The translations under genes were made by a program, and so were the position numbers. DNA of 49,667 bases, from NCBI GenBank assembly GCA_019635715.1, contig JAHBYY010000029.1, positions 1 through 49,667 on the forward strand, written 5' to 3'. Of this stretch, positions 1 to 7,565 are shown piece by piece. The DNA is from Rhizobiaceae bacterium (GTDB taxonomy: Bacteria > Pseudomonadota > Alphaproteobacteria > Rhizobiales > Rhizobiaceae). Under the pieces are notes generated by a model, which saw only the letters and a program-made list of their open reading frames with translations, searched no databases and was not told the DNA's origin. Position 1 is the first letter of the stretch. Every line of letters starts with the position of its first letter.

Positions 1-697
1 GAATGCCGCGGCCGCGGTCGAGTTCGAGGATCCAGCCGGTGACGTTGTCGAGGAAGTAGCGGTCGTGGGTGATGATCAGCACGGCGCCCTTGTAGGCGCG
101 CAGGTGCTTTTCGAGCCAGGCGGTGGTCTCGGCGTCGAGATGGTTGGTCGGCTCGTCGAGCAGCAGCAGGTCGGGCTCGGAAAGCAGCAGCTTGCACAGC
201 GCGACGCGGCGGCGCTCGCCGCCCGAGAGGTTGGTGACGCCTGATTCCTTGGGCGGGCAGCCCAATGCCTCCATCGCCATCTCGACCTGCTGTTCGAGAT
301 CCCAGAGGTTCAGGCGGTCCATCTCGTCCTGGAGCTTGGCGCCTTCCTCCGCGGTCTCGTCGGAGTAGTTCATCATCAGCTCGTTGTAGCGCTCGATGAT
401 GGCGGTCTTCTTCTTGACGCCTTCCATGACGTTCTCGAACACGGTCTTTTCCGGATCGAGATGCGGCTCCTGCGCCAGATAGCCGACGGTCGCGCCCTCG
501 GCGAGCCAGGCCTCGCCGGAAAATTCCTTGTCGATGCCGGCCATGATCTTGAGCACGGTCGACTTGCCGGCGCCGTTGGGGCCGAGGATGCCGATCTTGG
601 CGTCGGGATAGAAGGAAAGGTGCAGGTTCTCGAGAACCTTCTTGGTGCCGTAGGCCTTGTTCAGGCCGGCCATGTGATAGATGAACTGGCGTGCCAC
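1..697 (-). CDS. ettA: Energy-dependent translational throttle protein EttA (ABC-F ATPase), N-terminal part, cut by window edge
   Basis: ABC-F proteins bind the ribosomal E site and couple the ATP/ADP state to translation; they have no membrane domain. The first 232 residues are present (family length about 550). The reading starts at GTG 697 with V-A-R-Q-F-I-Y-H-M, the typical EttA N-terminus. It shows Walker [10 protein letters not shown], an arm segment around a run of lysines ([16 protein letters not shown]), the signature [16 protein letters not shown] and Walker [14 protein letters not shown] followed by the switch region [11 protein letters not shown]. The second ATPase domain lies beyond base 1. 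No ATG lies close upstream in frame, so GTG is the chosen start. It follows the LysR gene on the same strand after 126 bases and probably has its own promoter. Confidence 0.93.
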   Translation of the reverse strand, partial: MARQFIYHMAGLNKAYGTKKVLENLHLSFYPDAKIGILGPNGAGKSTVLKIMAGIDKEFSGEAWLAEGATVGYLAQEPHLDPEKTVFENVMEGVKKKTAIIERYNELMMNYSDETAEEGAKLQDEMDRLNLWDLEQQVEMAMEALGCPPKESGVTNLSGGERRRVALCKLLLSEPDLLLLDEPTNHLDAETTAWLEKHLRAYKGAVLIITHDRYFLDNVTGWILELDRGRGI

Positions 698-823
698 GCT
701 CGGCGTATCCTTATGGTGCAGTGCTGTTCGGGAGTTGCGCGCTATGTAGGCGAAGAGCGCCGAAAGGGGAAGTGGGCAGCGGAAGATCGCATGTCGCGAC
801 GACCGGTCTTCGAAGGCGATCCG

Positions 824-1711
824 CTACCGCCGCAACAGTTCCAACAGCGTCGCGATCTCTGCCTGGAGCGGCTTGTTCTTCGGAAGAAAGGCGCCGTAGG
901 CGTGGCCGAGCTTGAGCGAAACGGTGGACAGCGCGACGAGCCGGCCGCTCTCGATGTCGGACCTTGCAAGCGCGCGCTGCGCCAGCGCGACACCGAGGCC
1001 GGAACGCGCGGCGGCGATCGCCAGGCTCGACAGGCCGACGCGCCGGCCACGCATCGGGTCGGGCCGGCGCGCCAAACCGGCATGCCGGAACCAGTCCGCC
1101 CAGCTTGGATGGGATGCATAGCTGGCGCCCCAGGTCGTGTGGATGAAGGCACTTTCGGGAGCTGCGTCGAGCGCCGCGCCGGTGCCGCCGGGACGGTCGG
1201 CGAAGGAGGGAGCACAGACGGGGACCACTTCGTCATGCATCAGCCGGACCACCTTCATCCCCGGATAGTGGTAGTCGCCGTAGCTGATGCGCAGGTCGAT
1301 GGCGTGCCGCGCCAGGTCGACCGGATCGTCCTCGACGCGAATGTCGATGGCGATCCGCGGGAACCTGTGGGCCAACTCCACCAGGCAGGGCACCAGCCAC
1401 GGCTCGGCGATCGAGAACGGCACGCTGACGACGAGGCGCGGGCGGGCCTCGCCGTCGCGCATGCGTCCGGCGACCGCGGCCAGCTCGCCAAGGGCCTGCG
1501 ACGTCGGTGCGAACATCGCATGGCCGGCGTCGGTCAGCGTCAGGCGATTGCCGCGCCGGGAGAACAGCTTCTTGGCGAAGTAGGCTTCGAGGTTGCGGAT
1601 CTGCTGGCTGACGGCCGCCGAAGAGACGCCGAGCTCGGCCGCGGCGAGCGTGAAGCTCCCGGTCCGGGCGGCGGCCTCGAAGGCTCTGATCGCATTGAGC
1701 GGAGGGAGCAT
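824..1711 (-). CDS. LysR-family transcriptional regulator (GcvA-like)
   Basis: 295-residue LysR-type regulator. Residues 1-60 form the winged helix-turn-helix (LNAIRAFEAAARTGSFTLAA, then AAVSQQIRNLE). The remainder is the periplasmic-binding-like effector domain that begins near LVVSVPFSIAEPWLV. ATG 1711 is preferred over an in-frame TTG at 1717. It is divergent from the 2OG oxygenase gene with about 105 bases between starts, the usual arrangement in which a LysR protein controls its neighbour. A candidate LysR box lies just upstream of this start. The effector is unknown; regulation of the oxygenase is inferred from context. Confidence 0.9.
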   Translation of the reverse strand: MLPPLNAIRAFEAAARTGSFTLAAAELGVSSAAVSQQIRNLEAYFAKKLFSRRGNRLTLTDAGHAMFAPTSQALGELAAVAGRMRDGEARPRLVVSVPFSIAEPWLVPCLVELAHRFPRIAIDIRVEDDPVDLARHAIDLRISYGDYHYPGMKVVRLMHDEVVPVCAPSFADRPGGTGAALDAAPESAFIHTTWGASYASHPSWADWFRHAGLARRPDPMRGRRVGLSSLAIAAARSGLGVALAQRALARSDIESGRLVALSTVSLKLGHAYGAFLPKNKPLQAEIATLLELLRR

Positions 1712-1718
1712 GCTCAAG

Positions 1719-1733
1719 ATCTTTCCAGAAGAT
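1719..1733. promoter_or_regulatory. Candidate LysR-type box (ATC-N9-GAT) between lysR-like gene and oxygenase
   Basis: The 15-mer ATCTTTCCAGAAGAT has the dyad ATC-N9-GAT, a form of the T-N11-A motif known for LysR proteins. It sits a few bases upstream of the regulator start in the A/T-rich divergent intergenic region. Binding here could repress the regulator's own expression while activating the oxygenase. Motif and position are seen; occupancy is inferred. Confidence 0.5.
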
Positions 1734-1792
1734 TTTCTAGCGGAACTCTAATTATTTTGCCGGTTGAGCGAAAGATTTTTTCGCGCCAATTT

Positions 1793-1811
1793 CCTCCTGA
1801 ACCTCAGGAGG
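1793..1811 (+). promoter_or_regulatory. Perfect hairpin that buries the Shine-Dalgarno of the oxygenase gene
   Basis: CCTCCTGA (1793-1800), loop ACC, TCAGGAGG (1804-1811) form an uninterrupted 8-bp stem. The 3' arm contains the full Shine-Dalgarno AGGAGG (1806-1811), five bases before ATG 1817. The 5' arm carries CCTCCT, the same sequence as the 16S rRNA anti-Shine-Dalgarno. If folded in the mRNA it would block ribosome loading. It also supports 1817 rather than 1813 as the start. Confidence 0.6.
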
Positions 1812-1816
1812 CATGT

Positions 1817-2605
1817 ATGGACAGCATCATCGATCTCGACCGCTACCCGCTGGACCGCGTCGGGTCGCCCAGGTGGACGGCGCTGGTCGACGCGTCGAAG
1901 GCCGGGCTCGCCGCCGACGGCATGTTCAACCTCGAAGGTTTTTTGCTGCCGGGCGTCGCCGAGCGGGCCGTCGCCGAGATCCGTCCGGTGATGGATGCGC
2001 GCTCGCACGAGCACCGCCGCTCCCACAACATCTACTTCAAGCCGAGCATTCCAGAGCTGCCGGAGGACCATCCCGCCCTGCGCAAGGTGGAGACGATCAG
2101 CCATACGGTGTGCGCGGACCAGATCTCGGACAGCACGATCCTGCAGGTCTACGAATACGGCCCGCTGATCCGTTTCCTGGCGGCGGCGATGGACAAGCCG
2201 ATACTTCACGCCATGCAGGATCCGCTGGCCAGGGCCAATGTCATGTCCTACCGGGACGGCGAGGCGCTCAACTGGCATTTCGACAGGTCCGAGTTCACGA
2301 CGACGCTGCTGCTGCAGTCGCCGGAGCGGGGCGGGGATTTCGAGTACCGGACCGACCTTCGGTCCGACAGCGATCCGAACTATGCGGGCGTGGCCCGGCT
2401 GCTGGAGGGGCGCGACCCCGAGGCCAGGATCATGAAGGTGAAGCCAGGTACGCTGAACGTCTTCCGCGGCAAGAACACTGCGCACCGCGTCACCACCGTC
2501 CGGGGCAATCGCGACCGGATGATCGCGGTGTTTTCCTACTACGAGCGTCCCGGCGTGATGTTCAGCGCCGAGGAGCGGCTGGGCTTCTACGGACGCGCCG
2601 CCTGA
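1817..2605 (+). CDS. Fe(II)/2-oxoglutarate oxygenase of the BesD/HalD-like family, hydroxylase type
   Basis: 262-residue predicted non-haem iron oxygenase. The iron ligands look like H154-x-D156 (NWHFDRSEF) and H223 (FRGKNTAHRVT), with R232 or R234 placed to bind 2-oxoglutarate. The surrounding text (TTTLLLQSPERGGDFEY, then NYAGVARLLEG, then SYYERPGVMF) resembles the family that includes the amino-acid halogenase BesD. Halogenases of that family have Gly in place of the Asp ligand; here Asp is present, so hydroxylation or another oxidation is expected. The substrate is unknown; a free amino acid is a guess from the family. The start is fixed by AGGAGG five bases upstream. It is probably controlled by the divergent LysR gene and possibly by the leader hairpin. 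Confidence 0.82.
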   Translation: MDSIIDLDRYPLDRVGSPRWTALVDASKAGLAADGMFNLEGFLLPGVAERAVAEIRPVMDARSHEHRRSHNIYFKPSIPELPEDHPALRKVETISHTVCADQISDSTILQVYEYGPLIRFLAAAMDKPILHAMQDPLARANVMSYRDGEALNWHFDRSEFTTTLLLQSPERGGDFEYRTDLRSDSDPNYAGVARLLEGRDPEARIMKVKPGTLNVFRGKNTAHRVTTVRGNRDRMIAVFSYYERPGVMFSAEERLGFYGRAA

Positions 2606-2671
2606 CGACAGGCCGCGACAGCGCCGCAAAGTCGCGCTATCACTTTGCCCGGTGAATGACGGGGTGGGGCG

Positions 2672-3001
2672 ATGAGACGACTGTGGATGGCGGCGATCGC
2701 CGGATTTGGGTTGGCTGCCCTGGCGGTCGCGCCTGCCGAGGCCAAGCCGGCGCAATGCTTCACCACGGACGACGGACACTATCCCTGCAATTTCCGGGGA
2801 CTGGACAAGGCGGGCAGCTTCCGCATCAGCGCGCCGGGCTATCCGACCTTCACGATCGAGATCGAAAGCGCCGGCGTGGCCTGGGCGTTCGCCGACTACG
2901 GAACACGCAACGTGGCGTTGCCCGGCCCCTATCTGCGGGCGCGCGACGATCGCGCCTGCTGGGAGAATCCCGATACCGGCAGCCGCATCTGCGCCTGGTA
3001 G
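2672..3001 (+). CDS. Small secreted cysteine-containing protein of unknown function
   Basis: 109 residues starting MRRLWMAAIAGFGLAALAVA, a clear Sec signal peptide with probable cleavage after AEA near residue 24. The mature part has four cysteines (29, 39, 96, 107), enough for two disulfides, and many aromatic residues, as in a small periplasmic beta-fold protein. No family is recognised. A G-rich stretch (GGGGTGGGGCG) precedes the ATG and may serve for ribosome binding. It lies 66 bases after the oxygenase gene and could be co-transcribed, though no functional link is evident. Confidence 0.7.
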   Translation: MRRLWMAAIAGFGLAALAVAPAEAKPAQCFTTDDGHYPCNFRGLDKAGSFRISAPGYPTFTIEIESAGVAWAFADYGTRNVALPGPYLRARDDRACWENPDTGSRICAW

Positions 3002-3205
3002 GCGACGCGGTTCCGGCGGGGATTTCGCGCGGCTCCGGCTTCGGCCGATCGCGCTCGGCGTTAACCCTGGACAAGGCGTGCGGTCACAAGGTCTGGAGCC
3101 GTGGCCGCCACAGACTTTGCGCCTGCCGCAATCCGGCGTAAACAGGTTCCGTTTCATTGCGCGGCCACGGCCGCGCCGTTCCCCCGGCAGGACGAGACGG
3201 ATAGC

Positions 3206-4324
3206 ATGCATCGCGTGATGATCAGCGGGATCGGGGTCGCCATTCCCGAAGCCTCCATCTCGAACGACGAGCTGGTGGCGAGCTACAACGCCTATGTCGA
3301 GGGCGAGAATGCCCGTCGCCAGGCGACCGGCGAGCCGCTGCTGGCCAAATCCGACGCCGACTTCATCGTCCATGCGTCGGGCGTGAAGAACCGTCACGTG
3401 CACACTTTGGACGGCATCCTCGACCCGGAGCGCATGGTGCCGCGCATCCCGGCGCGCGCCGACGACGAACTGTCCGTCATGGCCGAATTCGGGGTCGCGG
3501 CGGCGCGCCGCGCGCTGGACGATGCCGGGCTGACCGGAGCCGACATCGACCTCGTCATCTGTGCGGCATCGCACCATCAGCGGCCCTATCCGGCGATCGG
3601 CATCGAGATCCAGAACGCCATCGGGGCGGGCGGGGCGGCCTTCGACATGGGGCTGGGCTGCTCTTCGGCGGCGGCCGGGCTGCATGTCGCGACCAACCTG
3701 GTGCGCGCCGGCGCGCAGCGGCGGGTGCTGGTCGTGACGCCGGAGATGATCACCGGGCATCTCGATTTCCGCGACCGCCAGACCCATTTCATCTTCGGCG
3801 ACGCGGCGACCGCCGTGCTGGTCGAACGGCTGGGCGATGAGGAGCGCGGCGGCCGCTTCGAGGTGATCGACACGCGCGGCTGGACCCAGTTCTCCAACAA
3901 CATCCGCACCAATCTCGGTTTCCTGCTGCGCGCGGGCCAAGAGGATCCGTCGTCGATCCCGGCCAGGGGCAATCTGATCAGGCAGGTCGGCAACAAGGTG
4001 TTCAAGGACGTCACCGTGGCGGGCCATCGCTTCATCGTCGACTTCCTCGCCGAGCATGGGCTGACGCCGCACGACATCCGCCGCTTCTGGCTGCATCAGG
4101 CGAATGCCCGGATGAACGGCATGATCCTGAAACTCGCCTTCGGAGCAGAGGTCGGCCATGATCGCGCGCCGATGGTGCTGGAGCGGCTCGGCAATACGGC
4201 GGCGGCCGGCGCGATCATTGCGCTGAAGGAGAACCACCAGGACATGGCGCGCGGCGACTGGGGCCTGCTCTGCGCGTTCGGTGCCGGCTATTCGATCGGC
4301 GGCGCGCTGCTCAGGATGATGTGA
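3206..4324 (+). CDS. 3-oxoacyl-ACP synthase III-like condensing enzyme
   Basis: 372-residue thiolase-fold condensing enzyme. The catalytic triad of KAS III enzymes is visible: C152 in GLGCSSAAAGL, H297 in WLHQANARMN and N330 in LGNTAAAGA. It is about 50 residues longer than housekeeping FabH (about 320), with extra sequence near residues 30-80, and stands alone rather than beside plsX. It is therefore better seen as a paralogous KAS III that may condense an unusual acyl starter. ATG 3206 begins MHRVMISGIGVAIPE; the open frame extends upstream but lacks family features. The stop overlaps the GTG start of the MOSC gene by four bases, so the two are translationally coupled. Confidence 0.88.
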   Translation: MHRVMISGIGVAIPEASISNDELVASYNAYVEGENARRQATGEPLLAKSDADFIVHASGVKNRHVHTLDGILDPERMVPRIPARADDELSVMAEFGVAAARRALDDAGLTGADIDLVICAASHHQRPYPAIGIEIQNAIGAGGAAFDMGLGCSSAAAGLHVATNLVRAGAQRRVLVVTPEMITGHLDFRDRQTHFIFGDAATAVLVERLGDEERGGRFEVIDTRGWTQFSNNIRTNLGFLLRAGQEDPSSIPARGNLIRQVGNKVFKDVTVAGHRFIVDFLAEHGLTPHDIRRFWLHQANARMNGMILKLAFGAEVGHDRAPMVLERLGNTAAAGAIIALKENHQDMARGDWGLLCAFGAGYSIGGALLRMM

Positions 4325-4971
4325 GCGCCATGCCGGGCGATCCAAGCCAGACCCGCCTCGGATTTCCGCCGCCCGAACCGGAAGCGGCATTCGACATCGT
4401 AGCGGGTCGCAAGCTGACCGGCATGGTCGAAGGCCTGTACGCCGCCCGTTCGGGCGATTTCGAGACCGCGCCCGTCGAAACTGTCGACCTCGGCTTCGAC
4501 GGGATCGCCGGCGACCTGCATGCCGGCCCGACCCGCCGGTCCGGCGGCCGCGAGCCCTGGTATCGGCGCGGCACCGAGATCCGCAACGAGCGCCAGCTTT
4601 CCATCGTCGCGGCCGACGAGCTTGCCGTGGCGGCAGGGCGCATGGGACTGACCGGGATCCGGCCGGAATGGGTCGGCGCCAACCTGTTGCTCGATGGTAT
4701 CCCGAATCTCTCCATGCTGCCGTCCGGCACGCTGCTGTTCTTCGCCGGTGGCGCCACCGTCAAGGTCGACGCGCAGAACGGCCCCTGCCGCATTGCGGGG
4801 CGGCTGGTGGCGCAGCGCGCCGGCATGGCCGACGCCGAGGCCGGGGCGCTGCTGTTTCCGAAGGCGGCGAAGCGGTTGCGCGGTCTCGTCGGCTGGGTCG
4901 AGAAGCCGGGAGCGATCTCCCTCGGGGAAGCGGTTTCGGTCCGCATCCCCGAACAATGGATCTATCGGTAG
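4321..4971 (+). CDS. MOSC domain protein
   Basis: 216-residue protein with a MOSC (molybdenum cofactor sulfurase C-terminal) domain. The conserved cysteine is C156 in AQNGPCRIAG, preceded by family text such as LGFDGIAGDLHAG and NERQLSIVAADEL. MOSC proteins act in sulfur transfer or in molybdenum-cofactor-dependent reduction of N-hydroxylated compounds; the substrate here is unknown. It starts at GTG 4321 inside the stop region of the KAS III gene; ATG 4330 is an alternative. Pairing with a KAS III enzyme is uncommon enough to note, but no shared pathway is claimed. Confidence 0.85.
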   Translation: MSAMPGDPSQTRLGFPPPEPEAAFDIVAGRKLTGMVEGLYAARSGDFETAPVETVDLGFDGIAGDLHAGPTRRSGGREPWYRRGTEIRNERQLSIVAADELAVAAGRMGLTGIRPEWVGANLLLDGIPNLSMLPSGTLLFFAGGATVKVDAQNGPCRIAGRLVAQRAGMADAEAGALLFPKAAKRLRGLVGWVEKPGAISLGEAVSVRIPEQWIYR

Positions 4972-5002
4972 ACGAACGCCTGCCTCGGACGACCCTGCGA
5001 CA

Positions 5003-6580
5003 TCAACCGGAAAGAATCTCGATGAAGCGCTCGGCGATCGCGCGCATCGGCGAGCCGGTCGTGTCGAGCTCGAGGAACTTCCTGTAGGCGGCGATCGCCT
5101 CAGGCTTGCGGCCCAGATCGCGGAATGCGTTGCCGAGGGCCAGTTGCGGATCCGCCAATTCCGGGGCGAGGCTGGATGCCGTCTCAAGCGGCTTGAGCGC
5201 TTCCGCCGGCCGGCCGTCGCTGGTCAGGCAGCGGCCGAGTTCCAGCCAGTAGTCGGCATTGCCGGGTTCGAGCTGGGTGGCCCGCTCGTAGCGGGCGATC
5301 GCTTCGGGCCAGCGGTGGAGGATCGCCACCATGCGGCCATGCGAGGCCTGGGCGTCGGCGTCGTCGGGAGAATAGTCGGCGGCGTCGCGATAGATGCGCT
5401 CGGCGGCGGTATTGTCGCCGGCGCCGAGATGCATCGCGGCGAGATAGGCAAAAGCGGGGAGGTAGCCGGGATCGAGCTCCAGCGCGCGGGCAAGCAAAGC
5501 TTCGCCTTCCGCCTTGCGTCCCCGTTCCAGTTCGATCTTGCCGGCCTTGGCATAGTAGAGCGGATTGACCGGATCGATGTCGGCGGCGCGGTTCAGCAGG
5601 GCGACGGCGCCGTCGGCGTCGCCGCGCGCCATCGCCAGTTCGGCCATGCCCTGGACGGCCCAGACATTGTCGGACTCGCGGGCGAAGATGCGGTCGAATT
5701 CCGCCTTCGCCGCGTCCAGCTCGCCTTGCCGCACGAGCGCATTGCCGAGATTGGCGCGCGGCTGGAGGAAGTCGGGGTCGAGTGCAAGCGCGGCGCGGAA
5801 CTCCTCGATCGCCGCGGGCAGGTCGTTTTCGTTGATGCGGATCAGCCCGACCAGATTGTGGGCCCATTTGGCATCGCGGTGGTGCGACCGGATCAGGCGG
5901 CGGGCAAGCGTCGTCGCCTTCAGCGGCTGCGTCTCGGCGAGCGCCGCCAGCGCCACGAAGGGATCGAGCACGGAAAGTATGCGGGCGCCGGCATCGGCGA
6001 AATAATCGCGTTCGCCGCGCGTGCCGAGCGGCGGCATGTCGACGAGATCGACCCGGTCGCGGATGACGCGCAGGCGCAGGCGCATGCCGGCTCGGTCGCA
6101 GGCGGCGTCGGCGCAGACGAACTCGCCGGCGATGCGCGTTTCATAGGCGTTGAACAGCCGCCTCAGGTGGAACACCAGCGATTCGATCGAGAAGCCGGAA
6201 TCCGGGAAGGAGAACTCGACCCGCCGCGAATCCGGGATAGCGACGACGCTCTCCTTGGCCGTCCTGGCCTTGGCGGCGGTGTCCTGCAATCCGTCCCAGA
6301 TGCGGCTGGCGGCGACGTCGGCGGTAAAACCCTGGCCGGCGAGGCTCTCGGGAACGCCGATCGGCTCGATCACCACCTCGTCGCGCCGGAACTGCGAGAT
6401 CAGCACCGGAACGATCACCACCACCGCGACAAGGAACAGCGCGTTGAGGAAGACGCCGCGAACGCTCGTCGACCAGGCTTCGAGGCCCGGCAGGGACAGG
6501 CGCTCGCGCAGCCGGGCCCAGAAGCTCGCCCGCGCGACGTCCTTGCCCGAGGTTTCGACCCTGCTCTTCGCCCGCGCCAT
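5003..6580 (-). CDS. Membrane-anchored TPR-repeat protein
   Basis: 525 residues from ATG 6580 (an in-frame GTG at 6589 would add three). The basic N-terminus is followed by one membrane helix near residues 42-64 (VFLNALFLVAVVVIVPVLI). A roughly 170-residue region follows that has no recognised family but carries a CADAACD cysteine pair. The C-terminal half is a run of tetratricopeptide repeats from about residue 240 to 510, recognisable from the spaced alanine, glycine, tyrosine and proline pattern (for example NALVRQGELDAAKAEFDRI). TPR domains scaffold protein complexes. The partner is unknown. It is the last gene of a leftward group. Confidence 0.82.
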   Translation of the reverse strand: MARAKSRVETSGKDVARASFWARLRERLSLPGLEAWSTSVRGVFLNALFLVAVVVIVPVLISQFRRDEVVIEPIGVPESLAGQGFTADVAASRIWDGLQDTAAKARTAKESVVAIPDSRRVEFSFPDSGFSIESLVFHLRRLFNAYETRIAGEFVCADAACDRAGMRLRLRVIRDRVDLVDMPPLGTRGERDYFADAGARILSVLDPFVALAALAETQPLKATTLARRLIRSHHRDAKWAHNLVGLIRINENDLPAAIEEFRAALALDPDFLQPRANLGNALVRQGELDAAKAEFDRIFARESDNVWAVQGMAELAMARGDADGAVALLNRAADIDPVNPLYYAKAGKIELERGRKAEGEALLARALELDPGYLPAFAYLAAMHLGAGDNTAAERIYRDAADYSPDDADAQASHGRMVAILHRWPEAIARYERATQLEPGNADYWLELGRCLTSDGRPAEALKPLETASSLAPELADPQLALGNAFRDLGRKPEAIAAYRKFLELDTTGSPMRAIAERFIEILSG

Positions 6581-6643
6581 GCGTCCCACCGCCCGTGCCT
6601 ATCTAACGCATGGAAATCGCGGTGGAAACATGGCCGTCCCGGA

Positions 6644-6952
6644 TCATTGGTCCGGGTCGTCGGGGTCGAGCAGGCGGGTCGCGCGCCAGCGGGTCAAGAC
6701 CTCGTTGATGGCGTCGAGCACGAAGAAGCGCGCCGCATCGCGATCGTAGCCTTCGGCAAGCAGCTCGTCGTAGTCCGTGTGCCGGTGGCGGACATGGGCG
6801 ACGGTGGCGAGCCAGATCGCGATCGCCGGCGGCAGGGGCTTGAGGTGGCGCGCGCCGGCCTCGGCGCGGATCGCCTCGGTGTCGGCATAGGGTGCGAGCG
6901 GCAGCAGCGCGGTCAGGGCCTTGCCGATGGCAATCTGGCGCGCGGTGGCCAT
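6644..6952 (-). CDS. DUF2293-like small protein
   Basis: 102-residue soluble protein. The central text PPAIAIWLATVAHVRHRHTDYDELLAEGYDRDAARFFV is typical of what is annotated as DUF2293, in particular the H-x-R-H-x-H-T-D-Y-D motif and the following D/E-R-x-x-A. I recognise it from memory, so the family call is moderate. Function unknown. Its ATG directly abuts the TGA of trmO (TGAATG), so it is expected to be co-translated with that gene. Confidence 0.7.
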   Translation of the reverse strand: MATARQIAIGKALTALLPLAPYADTEAIRAEAGARHLKPLPPAIAIWLATVAHVRHRHTDYDELLAEGYDRDAARFFVLDAINEVLTRWRATRLLDPDDPDQ

Positions 6953-7471
6953 TCAGGATCGTCCACCCGCCATGGCCGCCTCGGGGATTGAATCGACCGA
7001 CGGCAGATAGGGCTTGATGTCGAGGAGCGGCGTTCCGTCCAGCACGTCGATCGCCTCGAGCTCCAGGGTTCCCGCCGCGATGTCGAGCCGCAGCAGGCGC
7101 ACGACATGCAGGCCGATCGGGTTCGGCCGAACCGGCGAGCGCAGGGCGAAGACGCCGGACGCCTCCACCGCCTGGCGCGGCTTCTGGACGATGAGATCCC
7201 GCTGGGCGCGGTCGAGCCAGGTGAGAAGCACGACATGGCTCGCCCGCTGCAGGCCGGCGAGGCCGGCGCGATAGGGCGGATCGACGAGGACCGACGCCGG
7301 TTCGCCGGCTTCCCGGGCGGCCCGCATGTTCTTCGGACATTCGGAGCGCTGGCGCCATTTCGAGCGGATGCGGCCGATGAAGACGACATGGCCGTCCGGC
7401 CTCATGTCGTCCGGATTGTCGGCGAGGGCGAGTTCGCCCTCACGCCGGTCGGTCACTGGTTCAGTAGCCAT
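6953..7471 (-). CDS. trmO: tRNA (N6-threonylcarbamoyladenosine-37) N6-methyltransferase TrmO
   Basis: 172-residue member of the TsaA/YaeB/VirR-like family, which methylates t6A37 of certain tRNAs using S-adenosylmethionine. Diagnostic segments are GRIRSKW, CPKN, the R-S-P-x-R-P-N-P-I-G-L-H motif (residues about 109-119) and the C-terminal LLDIKPYLP. Length fits short bacterial members. It is divergent from the SahR-like gene, so its promoter lies in the same 94-base intergenic region as the SahR operator. The shared link to S-adenosylmethionine is interesting but may be coincidental. Confidence 0.88.
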   Translation of the reverse strand: MATEPVTDRREGELALADNPDDMRPDGHVVFIGRIRSKWRQRSECPKNMRAAREAGEPASVLVDPPYRAGLAGLQRASHVVLLTWLDRAQRDLIVQKPRQAVEASGVFALRSPVRPNPIGLHVVRLLRLDIAAGTLELEAIDVLDGTPLLDIKPYLPSVDSIPEAAMAGGRS

Positions 7472-7525
7472 AGCGCCATTTTCTTGTCCTGGAACGACAT
7501 TTGCGTTGCGCGGCTGTCAGAGATG

Positions 7526-7545
7526 ACATAAAGATATGTTTATGT
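7526..7545. promoter_or_regulatory. Palindromic operator, probably for the SahR-like regulator
   Basis: ACATAAAGATATGTTTATGT is an inverted repeat with 7-bp arms (ACATAAA / TTTATGT) around a near-palindromic centre, in an A/T-rich patch 21-40 bases before the regulator start. ArsR-family SahR proteins are known to bind A/T-rich palindromes of about this size and to sense S-adenosylhomocysteine. Autoregulation of the regulator-metF operon, and possibly of divergent trmO, is inferred. Confidence 0.72.
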
Positions 7546-7565
7546 GTTTTTGGACGTAGTGCGCA

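Noticed and set aside
2241-2300. Halogenase activity for the 2OG oxygenase
   Set aside because: The iron-ligand motif is H-x-D, not the H-x-G that leaves room for chloride, so halogenation is not supported.
461-2605. A single 714-codon frame on the plus strand
   Set aside because: Its first 450 codons run antisense to ettA and the LysR gene and have no family features; only the part from ATG 1817 (the oxygenase) is real.
1748-4390. An 880-codon frame on the minus strand
   Set aside because: It is the complement of the oxygenase, the small secreted protein and the KAS III gene; composition is Arg/Ala/Gly/Asp-rich as expected for antisense frames in G+C-rich DNA.
7472-7565. SAM riboswitch before the metF operon
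   Set aside because: No room and no SAM-II or SAM/SAH core sequence; the A/T-rich palindrome explains the region better as a protein operator.
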